A stretch of 7,532 bases of DNA from Sulfolobus sp. UBA167 (GCA_002495845.1 DAHF01000050.1:1-7532), one strand, 5' to 3'; shown: positions 1 to 5,031, counted from the stretch's first letter. A program made the numbers and translations. The notes: a model not told the origin generated them from the letters alone.

Positions 1-8
1 GATAAACT

Positions 9-18
9 TTAGTTATAA
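9..18 (+). promoter_or_regulatory. Possible TATA box for the aldose epimerase gene
   Basis: An AT-rich TTAGTTATAA element is centred about 24 bp before the ATG at 38. That is close to the spacing expected for a leaderless archaeal transcript. The window begins just upstream, so the BRE side cannot be judged well. Confidence 0.35.
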
Positions 19-37
19 GCTATCGATATACCCTATA

Positions 38-823
38 ATGATAAAATTATACAATAAAATACTAAATGCTGAAATATCTGAAGTTGGAGCTTATCTTTTT
101 AGCTTAAGGCGTGACGACAAGGACTTGATACTTCAAGGTAATATGGAGAGGATGACGAGGGGAGGAATGGCCCTTCTTATACCATTCGCTAACAGGATCA
201 AAGGGGGAAAATACACGTTTGAGGGAAGGACATACAGCTTGCCCGTAAACTCGGAGGGAAACGCAATACACGGCTTCGCTAAAGACGTAAGATGGCATGT
301 AGACGAAGTGGACGAAGACCGCGCTAAGCTAAGCGTCACGTTGAAGAACGCGGGATACCCTTCGGAGCTGAAGTGCGAAGTTACATATGAGCTTTCTCAG
401 AGCTCAATCGAGGTTTCCATGGGAATAACCAACATGGGAGACATGGACGCACCTTTGACAGTGGGTGCACATCCTTACTTCATCGTGAAAGGAAAGTGGG
501 ATTTAGATCCAAAAGTCTTCACGAGGCTAGAGCTTGAGAATAAGATACCTAACGGTAAGATGTCTGAATGGAGAGTTGACGCTTCCGCGTCGATAGATGA
601 CTGTTTCCTGTTCGACGGAAAGGTGACCTTAACTTCGGAGTGGTCAAAGGTTGAAGTAGAGAGCACTAACATGAAGTACTTACAGATATTTAATGGAGTG
701 AACGATGCGGTCGCGTTGGAACCGATGAGTGGTGCTCCTGACGCTTATAATAACGGGATGGGGCTTACAGTTCTACGTCCACGCTCCAAGGCAGAGTACG
801 GCTTTAAGATAACTTTCCTCTAG
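38..823 (+). CDS. Aldose 1-epimerase (galactose mutarotase-like) family protein
   Basis: The protein has 261 residues and is predicted to be a cytosolic beta-sandwich enzyme that interconverts alpha and beta anomers of aldoses or a related sugar. The family signature is visible: PFANRIKGG at 49-57, the first catalytic-type His in the HGF motif (H78), the second His in the AHPYF motif (H145), and a late acidic residue in the LEPM motif (E228) that fits the catalytic base. It is shorter than classical GalM (about 340 residues), as is common for archaeal and YeaD/GalM-like members. The ATG at 38 gives a natural start before the first beta strand and has a TATA-like element upstream. The substrate cannot be told from sequence; no other sugar-catabolism gene lies nearby. 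It is transcribed in the same direction as the MBL gene, 57 bp downstream, which appears to have its own promoter. Confidence 0.88.
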   Translation: MIKLYNKILNAEISEVGAYLFSLRRDDKDLILQGNMERMTRGGMALLIPFANRIKGGKYTFEGRTYSLPVNSEGNAIHGFAKDVRWHVDEVDEDRAKLSVTLKNAGYPSELKCEVTYELSQSSIEVSMGITNMGDMDAPLTVGAHPYFIVKGKWDLDPKVFTRLELENKIPNGKMSEWRVDASASIDDCFLFDGKVTLTSEWSKVEVESTNMKYLQIFNGVNDAVALEPMSGAPDAYNNGMGLTVLRPRSKAEYGFKITFL

Positions 824-847
824 ATCCAATGGTTATGTATACCTCGT

Positions 848-857
848 AAAGCTTATG
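848..857 (+). promoter_or_regulatory. BRE/TATA promoter of the MBL-fold gene
   Basis: AAAGCTTATG reads as a purine-rich BRE followed by a TATA-like hexamer centred about 26 bp before the ATG at 881. This is ideal spacing for a leaderless transcript and supports that start codon. Confidence 0.5.
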
Positions 858-858
858 A

Positions 859-873
859 ATGAGGTTGCCTCAT
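859..873 (+). promoter_or_regulatory. Inverted repeat between TATA box and start: possible operator
   Basis: ATGAGG-TTG-CCTCAT is a perfect 6-bp dyad with a 3-bp spacer, directly downstream of the TATA element and ending 7 bp before the start codon. A third copy of ATGAGG is formed by the start codon itself (881-886), 22 bp from the first, which is about two helical turns. The position suits a repressor site; function is inferred only. Confidence 0.35.
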
Positions 874-880
874 CCACCCT

Positions 881-1582
881 ATGAGGTTTCTCTTTCTCGG
901 TACCGGATCGGGGAGCTCCAGGGACAGCAGGCGTTTTAAGGCTGGGATACATGTTGACGACGGGTACAACTCTGTCTTCCTGGATATGGGGCCTGGGGCA
1001 AATCTGAGGGTCGAGGACTACCACGTCAAGGCTGACCATGTGTTCTTCACCCACCTTCATATAGACCACTTCGACGGTGTCTTTGACTACATGGTATCTA
1101 GGAAAGTCCAGGGAATGAAGGATTTGACTGTTCACTCTCCCCCAGGATTTCAACGCGTTCTGTCGTCATTCAGGGAGATAGGAAACCAAGTTGATGCTAA
1201 CGTAGAGGAGAGCGACCTCCCTAGAGCTAAGGTGGGAGAAATGGAGATTTACAGCGTCAAAGCGTGCCATGCGATATACGCTGTCTCTTACGTTGTTACG
1301 GATGGGGAAAAGAAGGTAGTTTACACAGGGGATACCTCAGAACCCTGCGAAGACGTGATCAGGGAAATCCACGACGCCGATCTGGTGATCCATGAAGCGT
1401 CTTGCGTGGACAACTGCAAGCAGTTCGGACATACCTCAGCAAAGGAAATCATTTCAATGACTAACGACATCAAAGCAAAGGTTATCCTGACTCACATCCC
1501 TACACACTTAGAGAAGGAAATCTACGAGGTAATAGGCAACAAGCTCCTGATAGCCAGGGACGGAACGGTTTTTGAGCTTTAG
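881..1582 (+). CDS. MBL-fold metallo-hydrolase, RNase Z-like group
   Basis: A 233-residue metallo-beta-lactamase-fold hydrolase, predicted cytosolic with a dinuclear metal site. Visible motifs: N-terminal strand and LGTGSG loop (6-11), the THLHIDH metal motif (H58, H60, D62, H63), a third-site His (H130), the bridging Asp in YTGDTS (D151), an HEAS motif at 171-174, a GHTSAKE motif (H184) resembling the GHST element of tRNase Z, and the final metal His in LTHIPTH (H205). All expected metal ligands are present, so it should be active. It is shorter than archaeal tRNase Z (about 290-310 residues), I see no clear exosite arm, and the usual C-terminal THxSxRY is THIPTH. I therefore call it RNase Z-like, not RNase Z. 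A phosphodiesterase or esterase role is possible. The start is supported by the TATA box at 848-857. Confidence 0.85.
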   Translation: MRFLFLGTGSGSSRDSRRFKAGIHVDDGYNSVFLDMGPGANLRVEDYHVKADHVFFTHLHIDHFDGVFDYMVSRKVQGMKDLTVHSPPGFQRVLSSFREIGNQVDANVEESDLPRAKVGEMEIYSVKACHAIYAVSYVVTDGEKKVVYTGDTSEPCEDVIREIHDADLVIHEASCVDNCKQFGHTSAKEIISMTNDIKAKVILTHIPTHLEKEIYEVIGNKLLIARDGTVFEL

Positions 1583-1587
1583 ATACT

Positions 1588-1611
1588 TGCTTTTCGCTTC
1601 TTCTCCTTGCG
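1588..1611 (+). terminator. Pyrimidine-rich probable terminator after the MBL gene
   Basis: A stretch of almost only T and C begins a few bases after the stop codon. U-rich transcript 3' ends without a required hairpin are typical of archaeal termination. The tract is interrupted by C and G, so this is only a likely site. Confidence 0.3.
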
Positions 1612-1878
1612 AGGCTTAGTCAGTTTTGCAAGCTCTAGGCTATCTATCGAACTAAATTGACGGAAGAAGGACCTAAAATCTGAGAGGCTAGATTGGCATC
1701 ATGAAAGGACTCTGATGAGAAAAATGAAAAGAACTTTTAGTCGAAGAAAGTCTGATATTGACACAGAAAGGGGAAAAATACTTTCTTTTTAGAAAAATAA
1801 AGCTAAATTATTTTTGTAAGTGTTCCATACTATTAAAGCCTTTTTTTGACTACAGGTAGTAAGAAATTAGTTCCTTTT

Positions 1879-1917
1879 TTGTCTCTTTTATTAAAAAATT
1901 TTCTTATCTAGAGACAA
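1879..1917. repeat. 8-bp perfect inverted repeat downstream of nadA
   Basis: TTGTCTCT at 1879-1886 and AGAGACAA at 1910-1917 are exact reverse complements around a 23-nt AT-rich loop. On the minus strand it begins about 40 nt after the nadA stop codon, so it could form a 3'-UTR hairpin on nadA mRNA. A chance origin cannot be excluded in such AT-rich DNA. Confidence 0.4.
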
Positions 1918-1939
1918 TGTTGTGTTCTTTGCTCTCATT

Positions 1940-1950
1940 AAAGAAAAAGT
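1940..1950 (-). terminator. T-tract terminator of nadA
   Basis: Read on the minus strand, ACTTTTTCTTTA begins about 8 nt after the nadA stop codon. Such T-rich tracts are the usual archaeal termination signal. Confidence 0.4.
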
Positions 1951-1958
1951 ATAGAGCC

Positions 1959-2894
1959 TCATTCCTTTGCCAATATCTTCATTGTGTTCTCGAAGGCCCT
2001 CTTAGCCCTTTCAGCCGTCTCTGCGTCTACCTTCACTAAGTGCTTGTTTTCCACCAGAGAATCCCTTATCTTCCTGAGGGTCACCATGGCCATGTACGGA
2101 CATCTAGCGCATCCGCATGCCTCTGTTGTAACCAGGGGGTAAAAGGTCTTCTCTGGCACCTGCAATTTCAGGGCATTTATCATCCCTATTTCCGTGGCAA
2201 CTATGAAGTCCTTTGATTCTGACTTCCTAGCGAACTCAATCATCTGGTTCGTAGAGCCTACGAAGTCTGAGGACTCCAAAATCTCCAGAGGAGACTCGGG
2301 ATGGGCCATGAGGACAGCTCCCTTGTATTTCCTTCTAGCTACTTCTACAAGCTGTTTGGTGTAACTCGCATGAACCATGCACCTGCCGTTAGGTGGGACT
2401 TTGATGATCTTCTTGCCAGTCTTCCTTTCAACAAAGTTAGCTAGGTTAGCATCAGGACCGAAAAGGACTACGTCGCTGTCTAAGCTACTCACTACCTTCA
2501 CCGCGGTAGAAGAGGTCACTATGTAATCAGCCAACGCTTTCGTCGATATGCTCGTGTTAATGTAAAGCACAACCGGAGCTTGCGGATACATCTTCTTGAA
2601 TTCCTTCAGCGTGTTCACGTCTAAAGAGTCTGAAAGCGTACAACCCGCATTAGGATCTGGGGAAAGGACAGTCTTATTCTGATTCAAAGCTGCGGCCTGC
2701 TCTGCCATGAAGTAGACTCCTGCGAAAACAATCACGTCGGCATCGGTCCTCATGGCTTTCACCGCAAGGTCGTAAGAGTCTCCGGTGAAGTCAGACACCA
2801 ACTGCACTCCGTAGTCCATGTAGTTATGGCCCAAGACTATGGCGTTCCTTTCCTTTTTCAGCTCTTGTATCTCCCTTATGAGGTTGGAGGACAT
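1959..2894 (-). CDS. nadA: Quinolinate synthase NadA
   Basis: NadA condenses iminoaspartate with dihydroxyacetone phosphate to quinolinate in de novo NAD synthesis, using a [4Fe-4S] cluster. Numbered from the ATG at 2894 (311 residues), it shows the substrate-binding HNY motif (H23, Y25), the DPNAGC motif with cluster ligand C85, PNGRC with C172, MAHPESP near 199, TEIGMI, and the C-terminal ACGCARCPYM segment (C260, C262, C265), of which C265 is the likely third ligand. Length fits the short NadA type. An ATG nine bases further upstream (2903) is also open, but the TATA box at 2919-2926 is about 28 bp from the 2894 ATG and only about 19 from the other, so I prefer 2894. No nadB or nadC lies in this window. 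The gene stands alone, and the 16-bp palindrome at its promoter suggests specific control. Confidence 0.95.
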   Translation of the reverse strand: MSSNLIREIQELKKERNAIVLGHNYMDYGVQLVSDFTGDSYDLAVKAMRTDADVIVFAGVYFMAEQAAALNQNKTVLSPDPNAGCTLSDSLDVNTLKEFKKMYPQAPVVLYINTSISTKALADYIVTSSTAVKVVSSLDSDVVLFGPDANLANFVERKTGKKIIKVPPNGRCMVHASYTKQLVEVARRKYKGAVLMAHPESPLEILESSDFVGSTNQMIEFARKSESKDFIVATEIGMINALKLQVPEKTFYPLVTTEACGCARCPYMAMVTLRKIRDSLVENKHLVKVDAETAERAKRAFENTMKILAKE

Positions 2895-2895
2895 T

Positions 2896-2911
2896 CCGAA
2901 CATATGTTCGG
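2896..2911 (-). promoter_or_regulatory. 16-bp perfect palindrome at the nadA start: candidate operator
   Basis: CCGAACATATGTTCGG is identical to its reverse complement. It sits between the nadA TATA box and the preferred start codon, covering the expected transcription start. A bound dimeric regulator would block initiation. The regulator is unknown; NAD-pathway control is inferred only from the position. Confidence 0.5.
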
Positions 2912-2918
2912 TTTCTAG

Positions 2919-2933
2919 TATTAAAACTTTTTA
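2919..2933 (-). promoter_or_regulatory. BRE/TATA promoter of nadA
   Basis: On the minus strand GCTAAAAAGTTTTAAT reads as an A-rich BRE followed by TTTTAA, centred about 28 bp before the ATG at 2894. This is a typical Sulfolobales promoter for a nearly leaderless mRNA. Confidence 0.6.
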
Positions 2934-3034
2934 GCTTTATCTAAATCGCTTGGTTTATCTCTTTAGACAAAGGCATTTAAGATAAGTGTTAGGCTGGTCT
3001 CTTCTTTGCCTAGACCGCTTTTCAACAAGGAATT

Positions 3035-3062
3035 GTCTGACATCCTCCACGCCCTGCGAGCC
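3035..3062 (-). mobile_element. Possible relic of an IS200/IS605-type right end
   Basis: On the minus strand this reads as a G-rich core AGGGCGTGGAGGATGTCAGA preceded by GGCTCGC. It resembles, from memory, the right-end consensus of archaeal IS200/IS605 (tnpB) elements, where a GC hairpin is followed by a GGAGG-x-GTCA-type terminus. The hairpin is eroded and no tnpA or tnpB ORF is present, so at most this is a solo end or fossil. The surrounding gap (2904-3186) holds no supportable gene; apart from the nadA promoter it contains only T-rich tracts and a low-complexity palindrome at 3071-3082. Confidence 0.25.
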
Positions 3063-3181
3063 TTTCGTAGTTTTTGCAAAAAGACATTTTTCTTGTTATA
3101 AGGCGGAAGCTGAAAATCATGCATAAAGTACGTCTCTAAAGCCTCTGTAGTTTACACCTTTCTCCGTTTAGGGTTCTTTAC

Positions 3182-3198
3182 ATCCCTTAAGAAGGGAT
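3182..3198 (-). terminator. 7-bp hairpin overlapping the MFS stop codon
   Basis: ATCCCTT (3182-3188) and AAGGGAT (3192-3198) are perfect complements around a 3-nt loop, at the very end of the transporter gene. It lacks a following T tract on the minus strand, so it may stabilise the mRNA 3' end rather than terminate transcription. Confidence 0.3.
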
Positions 3199-4314
3199 TA
3201 TCTTCCTTTTCCCTATGACCAGATATAATACTGACGAGATGATGCCAAAGGAAGATATGATCCCCCAGAACGCTACGGGTCTGTATAGGAAGTCGCCCAT
3301 TATGAGGGCTGCGATGGATGACCCCGATACTCTGCCTAAAGAAGTGACCATGCCATATACTCCCATCGTCCTTCCCCTGCTAGAATCATCGGAGAAAGAC
3401 GATGCTATGGCCTGAGACAAGGGTGACACTATCATCTCAGCGACCGTGATTGTTACCATGTCCAGCGCAGCTTCTATGAAATTTGTAACTAAGCTTATCG
3501 AGAAATACGAAATAGAGTAAATTAACATACCGTAGACTATGTGACGCGGGCTTAACTCCCTCCCGATCAAATCCTGGACCAGAGCAATGAGGAGTCCGTT
3601 TATCATGAAGAGAATGCCCACCTGAAAGGTGGAGAACTTCAGGACGGAAGCATAGTACGTAAGATATGAGAAACCAAGCTGGCCCATGAGGACGAAAGCG
3701 AAGAAGCTTGGTATCAAAAACTTCACGAATCCCTTCTCGACCTTTAAGGATAGCTCTACCCTGGTCTTCAGGTCTGGGAGTGACCTGACGAAGAAAGCTG
3801 GGAAAAGTGAAATCAAAGCAGCTATAAGGAGAAGGGGTCTGAACCCGTATGTGGAGAAGACGAAACCACCTATGGTGGGGCCGAGGGCCCAACCTATGTT
3901 TATGCCTACTCTCAACCTAGAGAATGCCCTGATCAGGGAAGACATGTCCTTCTTCCTTATGTCTCCTACTAGGGAAGTGTTAGCTACGTTGTAACCTGAA
4001 TTGAAAAACGTCTCTAACAGCAAAGCTAAAGCTATGTAGATCGAAAAAGGGAAGAAGTACGCTGAAATCAAGATCAGCGAAGACAGGAACGAGAAGGCGA
4101 GCATAGTCTTAGTCCTTCCAAGGAAGTCCGTGAAGAAACCTGAAGCGATATATGCTATGATGCTGACCCCACCCTGAAGTAAGTAAAAGAGGGATACGAA
4201 GTCTAACGAGAAGTGATAAACTGAGAGGAGTGCAAAACCTATGAAAGGCCAGACAATTGACATGCCCAATGCCCTTGCGCTACCTATAACTGTAAGCTTG
4301 TTCAGGTCTTGCAC
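3187..4314 (-). CDS. Major facilitator superfamily (MFS) transporter
   Basis: A 375-residue, strongly hydrophobic integral membrane protein with roughly 10-12 predicted membrane helices and a short basic C-terminus. The MFS loop 2-3 signature is clear (G59, D63, G66-R67-T68-K69). In the helix 4-5 region R129 and the glycine/proline-rich segment V136-G150 (including GPTIGG) match the antiporter-type motif. A second-half repeat is seen in the DSSRGR and YGMVTSLGRVSGSS segments. It is a secondary transporter, probably drug/metabolite or organic-solute type; the substrate cannot be assigned. The start is GTG at 4314, supported by a TATA element centred about 25 bp upstream; an internal ATG (codon 18) would cut into the first helix. 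The gene is a single transcription unit, with no partner genes in this window, and lies between two possible IS200/IS605 end relics. Confidence 0.88.
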   Translation of the reverse strand: MQDLNKLTVIGSARALGMSIVWPFIGFALLSVYHFSLDFVSLFYLLQGGVSIIAYIASGFFTDFLGRTKTMLAFSFLSSLILISAYFFPFSIYIALALLLETFFNSGYNVANTSLVGDIRKKDMSSLIRAFSRLRVGINIGWALGPTIGGFVFSTYGFRPLLLIAALISLFPAFFVRSLPDLKTRVELSLKVEKGFVKFLIPSFFAFVLMGQLGFSYLTYYASVLKFSTFQVGILFMINGLLIALVQDLIGRELSPRHIVYGMLIYSISYFSISLVTNFIEAALDMVTITVAEMIVSPLSQAIASSFSDDSSRGRTMGVYGMVTSLGRVSGSSIAALIMGDFLYRPVAFWGIISSFGIISSVLYLVIGKRKIIPS

Positions 4315-4335
4315 TTTAGCGATGTATTGCAGACG

Positions 4336-4346
4336 CTTTTAACTTT
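4336..4346 (-). promoter_or_regulatory. Proximal BRE/TATA promoter of the MFS gene
   Basis: On the minus strand AAAGTTAAAAG reads as BRE plus TATA, centred about 25 bp before the GTG start at 4314. It supports a leaderless mRNA and the choice of GTG as start. Confidence 0.55.
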
Positions 4347-4396
4347 ATCTTCATGGAAGATTGAAGGTAAAAGAGATCCCTTCCAAGCCTTATAGA

Positions 4397-4420
4397 ACCT
4401 TTTAACTTTTGAGAAAAGGT
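4397..4420 (-). promoter_or_regulatory. Second copy of the TATA element, inside a 7-bp inverted repeat
   Basis: The same 11-mer (minus strand AAAGTTAAAAG) recurs exactly at 4399-4409, 63 bp upstream of the first copy. It is embedded in a perfect inverted repeat, ACCTTTT at 4397-4403 and AAAAGGT at 4414-4420. It could be a distal tandem promoter giving an MFS mRNA with a leader of about 60 nt, or a regulatory duplication. Confidence 0.35.
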
Positions 4421-4452
4421 ATTCAAACCACGACGGAGTAAACGTAATCGAG

Positions 4453-4472
4453 AAACCTCTAGGCTAGGGTTT
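4453..4472 (+). repeat. Inverted repeat abutting the ncRNA TATA box
   Basis: AAACC-T-CTA (4453-4461) pairs with TAGGGTTT (4465-4472): eight base pairs with a one-base bulge and a 3-base loop. Its right arm overlaps the BRE/TATA at 4468-4477, so it could be a regulator site for the transcript starting near 4500. It could also be a terminator-type hairpin, since TTTTT follows at 4484-4488. Confidence 0.3.
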
Positions 4473-4477
4473 ATATG
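4468..4477 (+). promoter_or_regulatory. TATA box for a plus-strand non-coding transcript
   Basis: GGGTTTATAT is a good archaeal TATA element facing right. It predicts a start near 4499-4501, where A residues are available. No ORF begins there; the next feature downstream is the 14-bp stem-loop, so the box points to an RNA gene. Confidence 0.45.
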
Positions 4478-4499
4478 ATCATCTTTTTACGCTATCTCT

Positions 4500-4645
4500 C
4501 AATACAGAAATAGAATCAAGTTCTGTCAGTTTACCTGACTAGAGCTTGAAATGCAAATACCCTAACTCCGCCTCTAAGTACAGGCTTGAAACGAGAAGTC
4601 TTGCGAGGAAAGCGAATTCAGGGGAAAAGTCACAACTTCTCATGA
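4500..4645 (+). ncRNA. Candidate structured non-coding RNA
   Basis: Downstream of the TATA box at 4468-4477 lies a stem-loop at 4516-4549. The left arm TCAAGTTCTGTCAG pairs with the right arm CTGACTAGAGCTTGA through 14 base pairs (one G-U) with one bulged T and the loop TTTAC. Further on, GCCT/AGGC (4570-4573 with 4582-4585) forms a short stem, and GAGAAGT (4593-4599) pairs with ACTTCTC (4635-4641) to close a domain of 35 nt. No ORF covers the region and no tRNA, C/D-box, H/ACA, SRP or RNase P pattern fits. The 3' end is undefined: it converges on the small HepT-like gene at 4648, so longer transcripts would be antisense to that gene. The 3' part resembles a tnpB right end. What I see is the pairing and the promoter; that it is expressed is inference. 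Confidence 0.42.
4583..4634 (+). mobile_element. Possible IS200/IS605 (tnpB/omega-RNA-like) right-end relic
   Basis: The segment begins GGCTTGAAACGAGAAG and reaches AGTCAC about 30 nt later. From memory, TGAAACGAGAAG followed by a hairpin and a GTCAC-like terminus is common at the right ends of IS200/IS605-family elements, where the omega-RNA scaffold lies. Here the inner hairpin is weak (CTTG at 4600-4603 with CAGG at 4619-4622) and no tnpB coding remnant is seen upstream. It would be a solo or decayed element, or a host RNA that shares the motif by chance. Confidence 0.28.
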
Positions 4646-4647
4646 AT

Positions 4648-5025
4648 TCATGTACGATTTCGGCTCTCTTTAACATAGTTTATTGCCTCTTCTATGTCCT
4701 CCATTACTCTCACTAACATGGAGTAAACAATCTTATCGTCCGCATTATCCACATCCCTGAAGATCAAGTTGTATAAGTCGTCCATTTCCTGCACCAAGTA
4801 TGCAGGGAAGACTCCCTGCCTTCCTAGCCTCCATATCAAGTCTAAGGGATCCTCTTTGCCTCCAGAAACCTCCAGAAAATAGTTGAAAAGACCTTTTATA
4901 CCTTCCTTGACCCTCTTCTTCAGTTCTGGGTTGCTGAGAAACTCGTCTAAGGTGACCTTGGTGCCTTCCTCCACCATCCTGTAATAGTCCCAGAACACGA
5001 GACTCTTATACCTGAGGTTCAACAA
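4648..5025 (-). CDS. Small alpha-helical protein, divergent HepT/DUF86-like, catalytic motif lost
   Basis: A 125-residue acidic, all-helical cytosolic protein with no clear named homologue. I see the helix plan and spacing of the HepT/DUF86 family: a helix-1 segment (5-20), EFLSNPEL at 28-35, a P-x-D-x-x-x-x-L-x-x-x-G-V-x-P block (60-74), and a final helix pair with DDKIVYSML at 96-104. The family's RNase motif (R-N-x-x-V-H-x-Y) aligns with 85-92, where Arg, His and Tyr are replaced by Y85, R90 and V92. If the homology is right, it is a non-catalytic relative. No MNT-type nucleotidyltransferase antitoxin gene is adjacent, so a toxin-antitoxin role is not supported. The start shown is TTG at 5025, which keeps helix 1; the ATG at 4977 (109 residues) fits the TATA element at 5003-5012. 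It is divergent from cobT with start codons only 6 bp apart. Confidence 0.7.
   Translation of the reverse strand: MLNLRYKSLVFWDYYRMVEEGTKVTLDEFLSNPELKKRVKEGIKGLFNYFLEVSGGKEDPLDLIWRLGRQGVFPAYLVQEMDDLYNLIFRDVDNADDKIVYSMLVRVMEDIEEAINYVKESRNRT
5003..5012. promoter_or_regulatory. Shared, near-symmetric TATA element of the divergent pair
   Basis: CTCTTATACC reads as GGTATAAGAG on the other strand. For cobT its centre lies about 24 bp before the ATG at 5032; for the leftward gene about 30 bp before the ATG at 4977. One element could serve both directions. If the leftward start is TTG at 5025, the element lies inside that gene and serves only cobT. Confidence 0.4.
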
Positions 5026-5031
5026 ATAGTT

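Larger units (their letters stand above)
1583..1958. other. 376-bp AT-rich intergenic region between convergent genes
   Basis: This gap separates the 3' ends of the MBL gene (+) and nadA (-). It is AT-rich, with many T tracts on the plus strand (for example 1784-1790, 1813-1817, 1840-1847, 1874-1880), which fit archaeal U-tract termination. I see no convincing gene. A 25-codon ORF at 1715-1792 and a loose C/D-box-like pattern near 1711-1753 were considered and not accepted. Confidence 0.6.

Noticed and set aside
1600..1640. CTTGCGAGG and CAAGCTCTAG near 1605-1637 also occur (one inverted) around 4537-4608, suggesting a dispersed repeat.
   Set aside because: The two short matches are not collinear, and 9-10-base matches are expected by chance in a window this size.
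1711..1753. Possible C/D-box small RNA, with CTGATGA as C box and CTGA 33 nt later as D box.
   Set aside because: No usable D'/C' pair with two guide-length spacers and no flanking terminal stem.
1715..1792. A 25-codon ORF for a small basic peptide beginning MRKMKRTFSRRK.
   Set aside because: No TATA box at the right distance and no Shine-Dalgarno; short ORFs arise easily in A-rich DNA.
3071..3082. TTTTTGCAAAAA, a 12-bp palindrome.
   Set aside because: Low complexity; expected in AT-rich intergenic DNA and not placed at a promoter.
3437..3892. A 151-codon minus-strand frame within the transporter gene.
   Set aside because: It overlaps the MFS gene in another frame on the same strand; its composition looks like out-of-frame translation.
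4412..4432. ATTCAAAC could be a tRNA T-loop.
   Set aside because: The flanking bases do not form a 5-bp T stem and no acceptor, D or anticodon arms are found.
4600..4640. GCGAGGAAAG resembles the conserved GAGGAAAG element of RNase P RNA.
   Set aside because: The rest of the RNA (about 250 nt, with the AGACARAA-type partner element) would have to run into the HepT-like gene, and it is not present.
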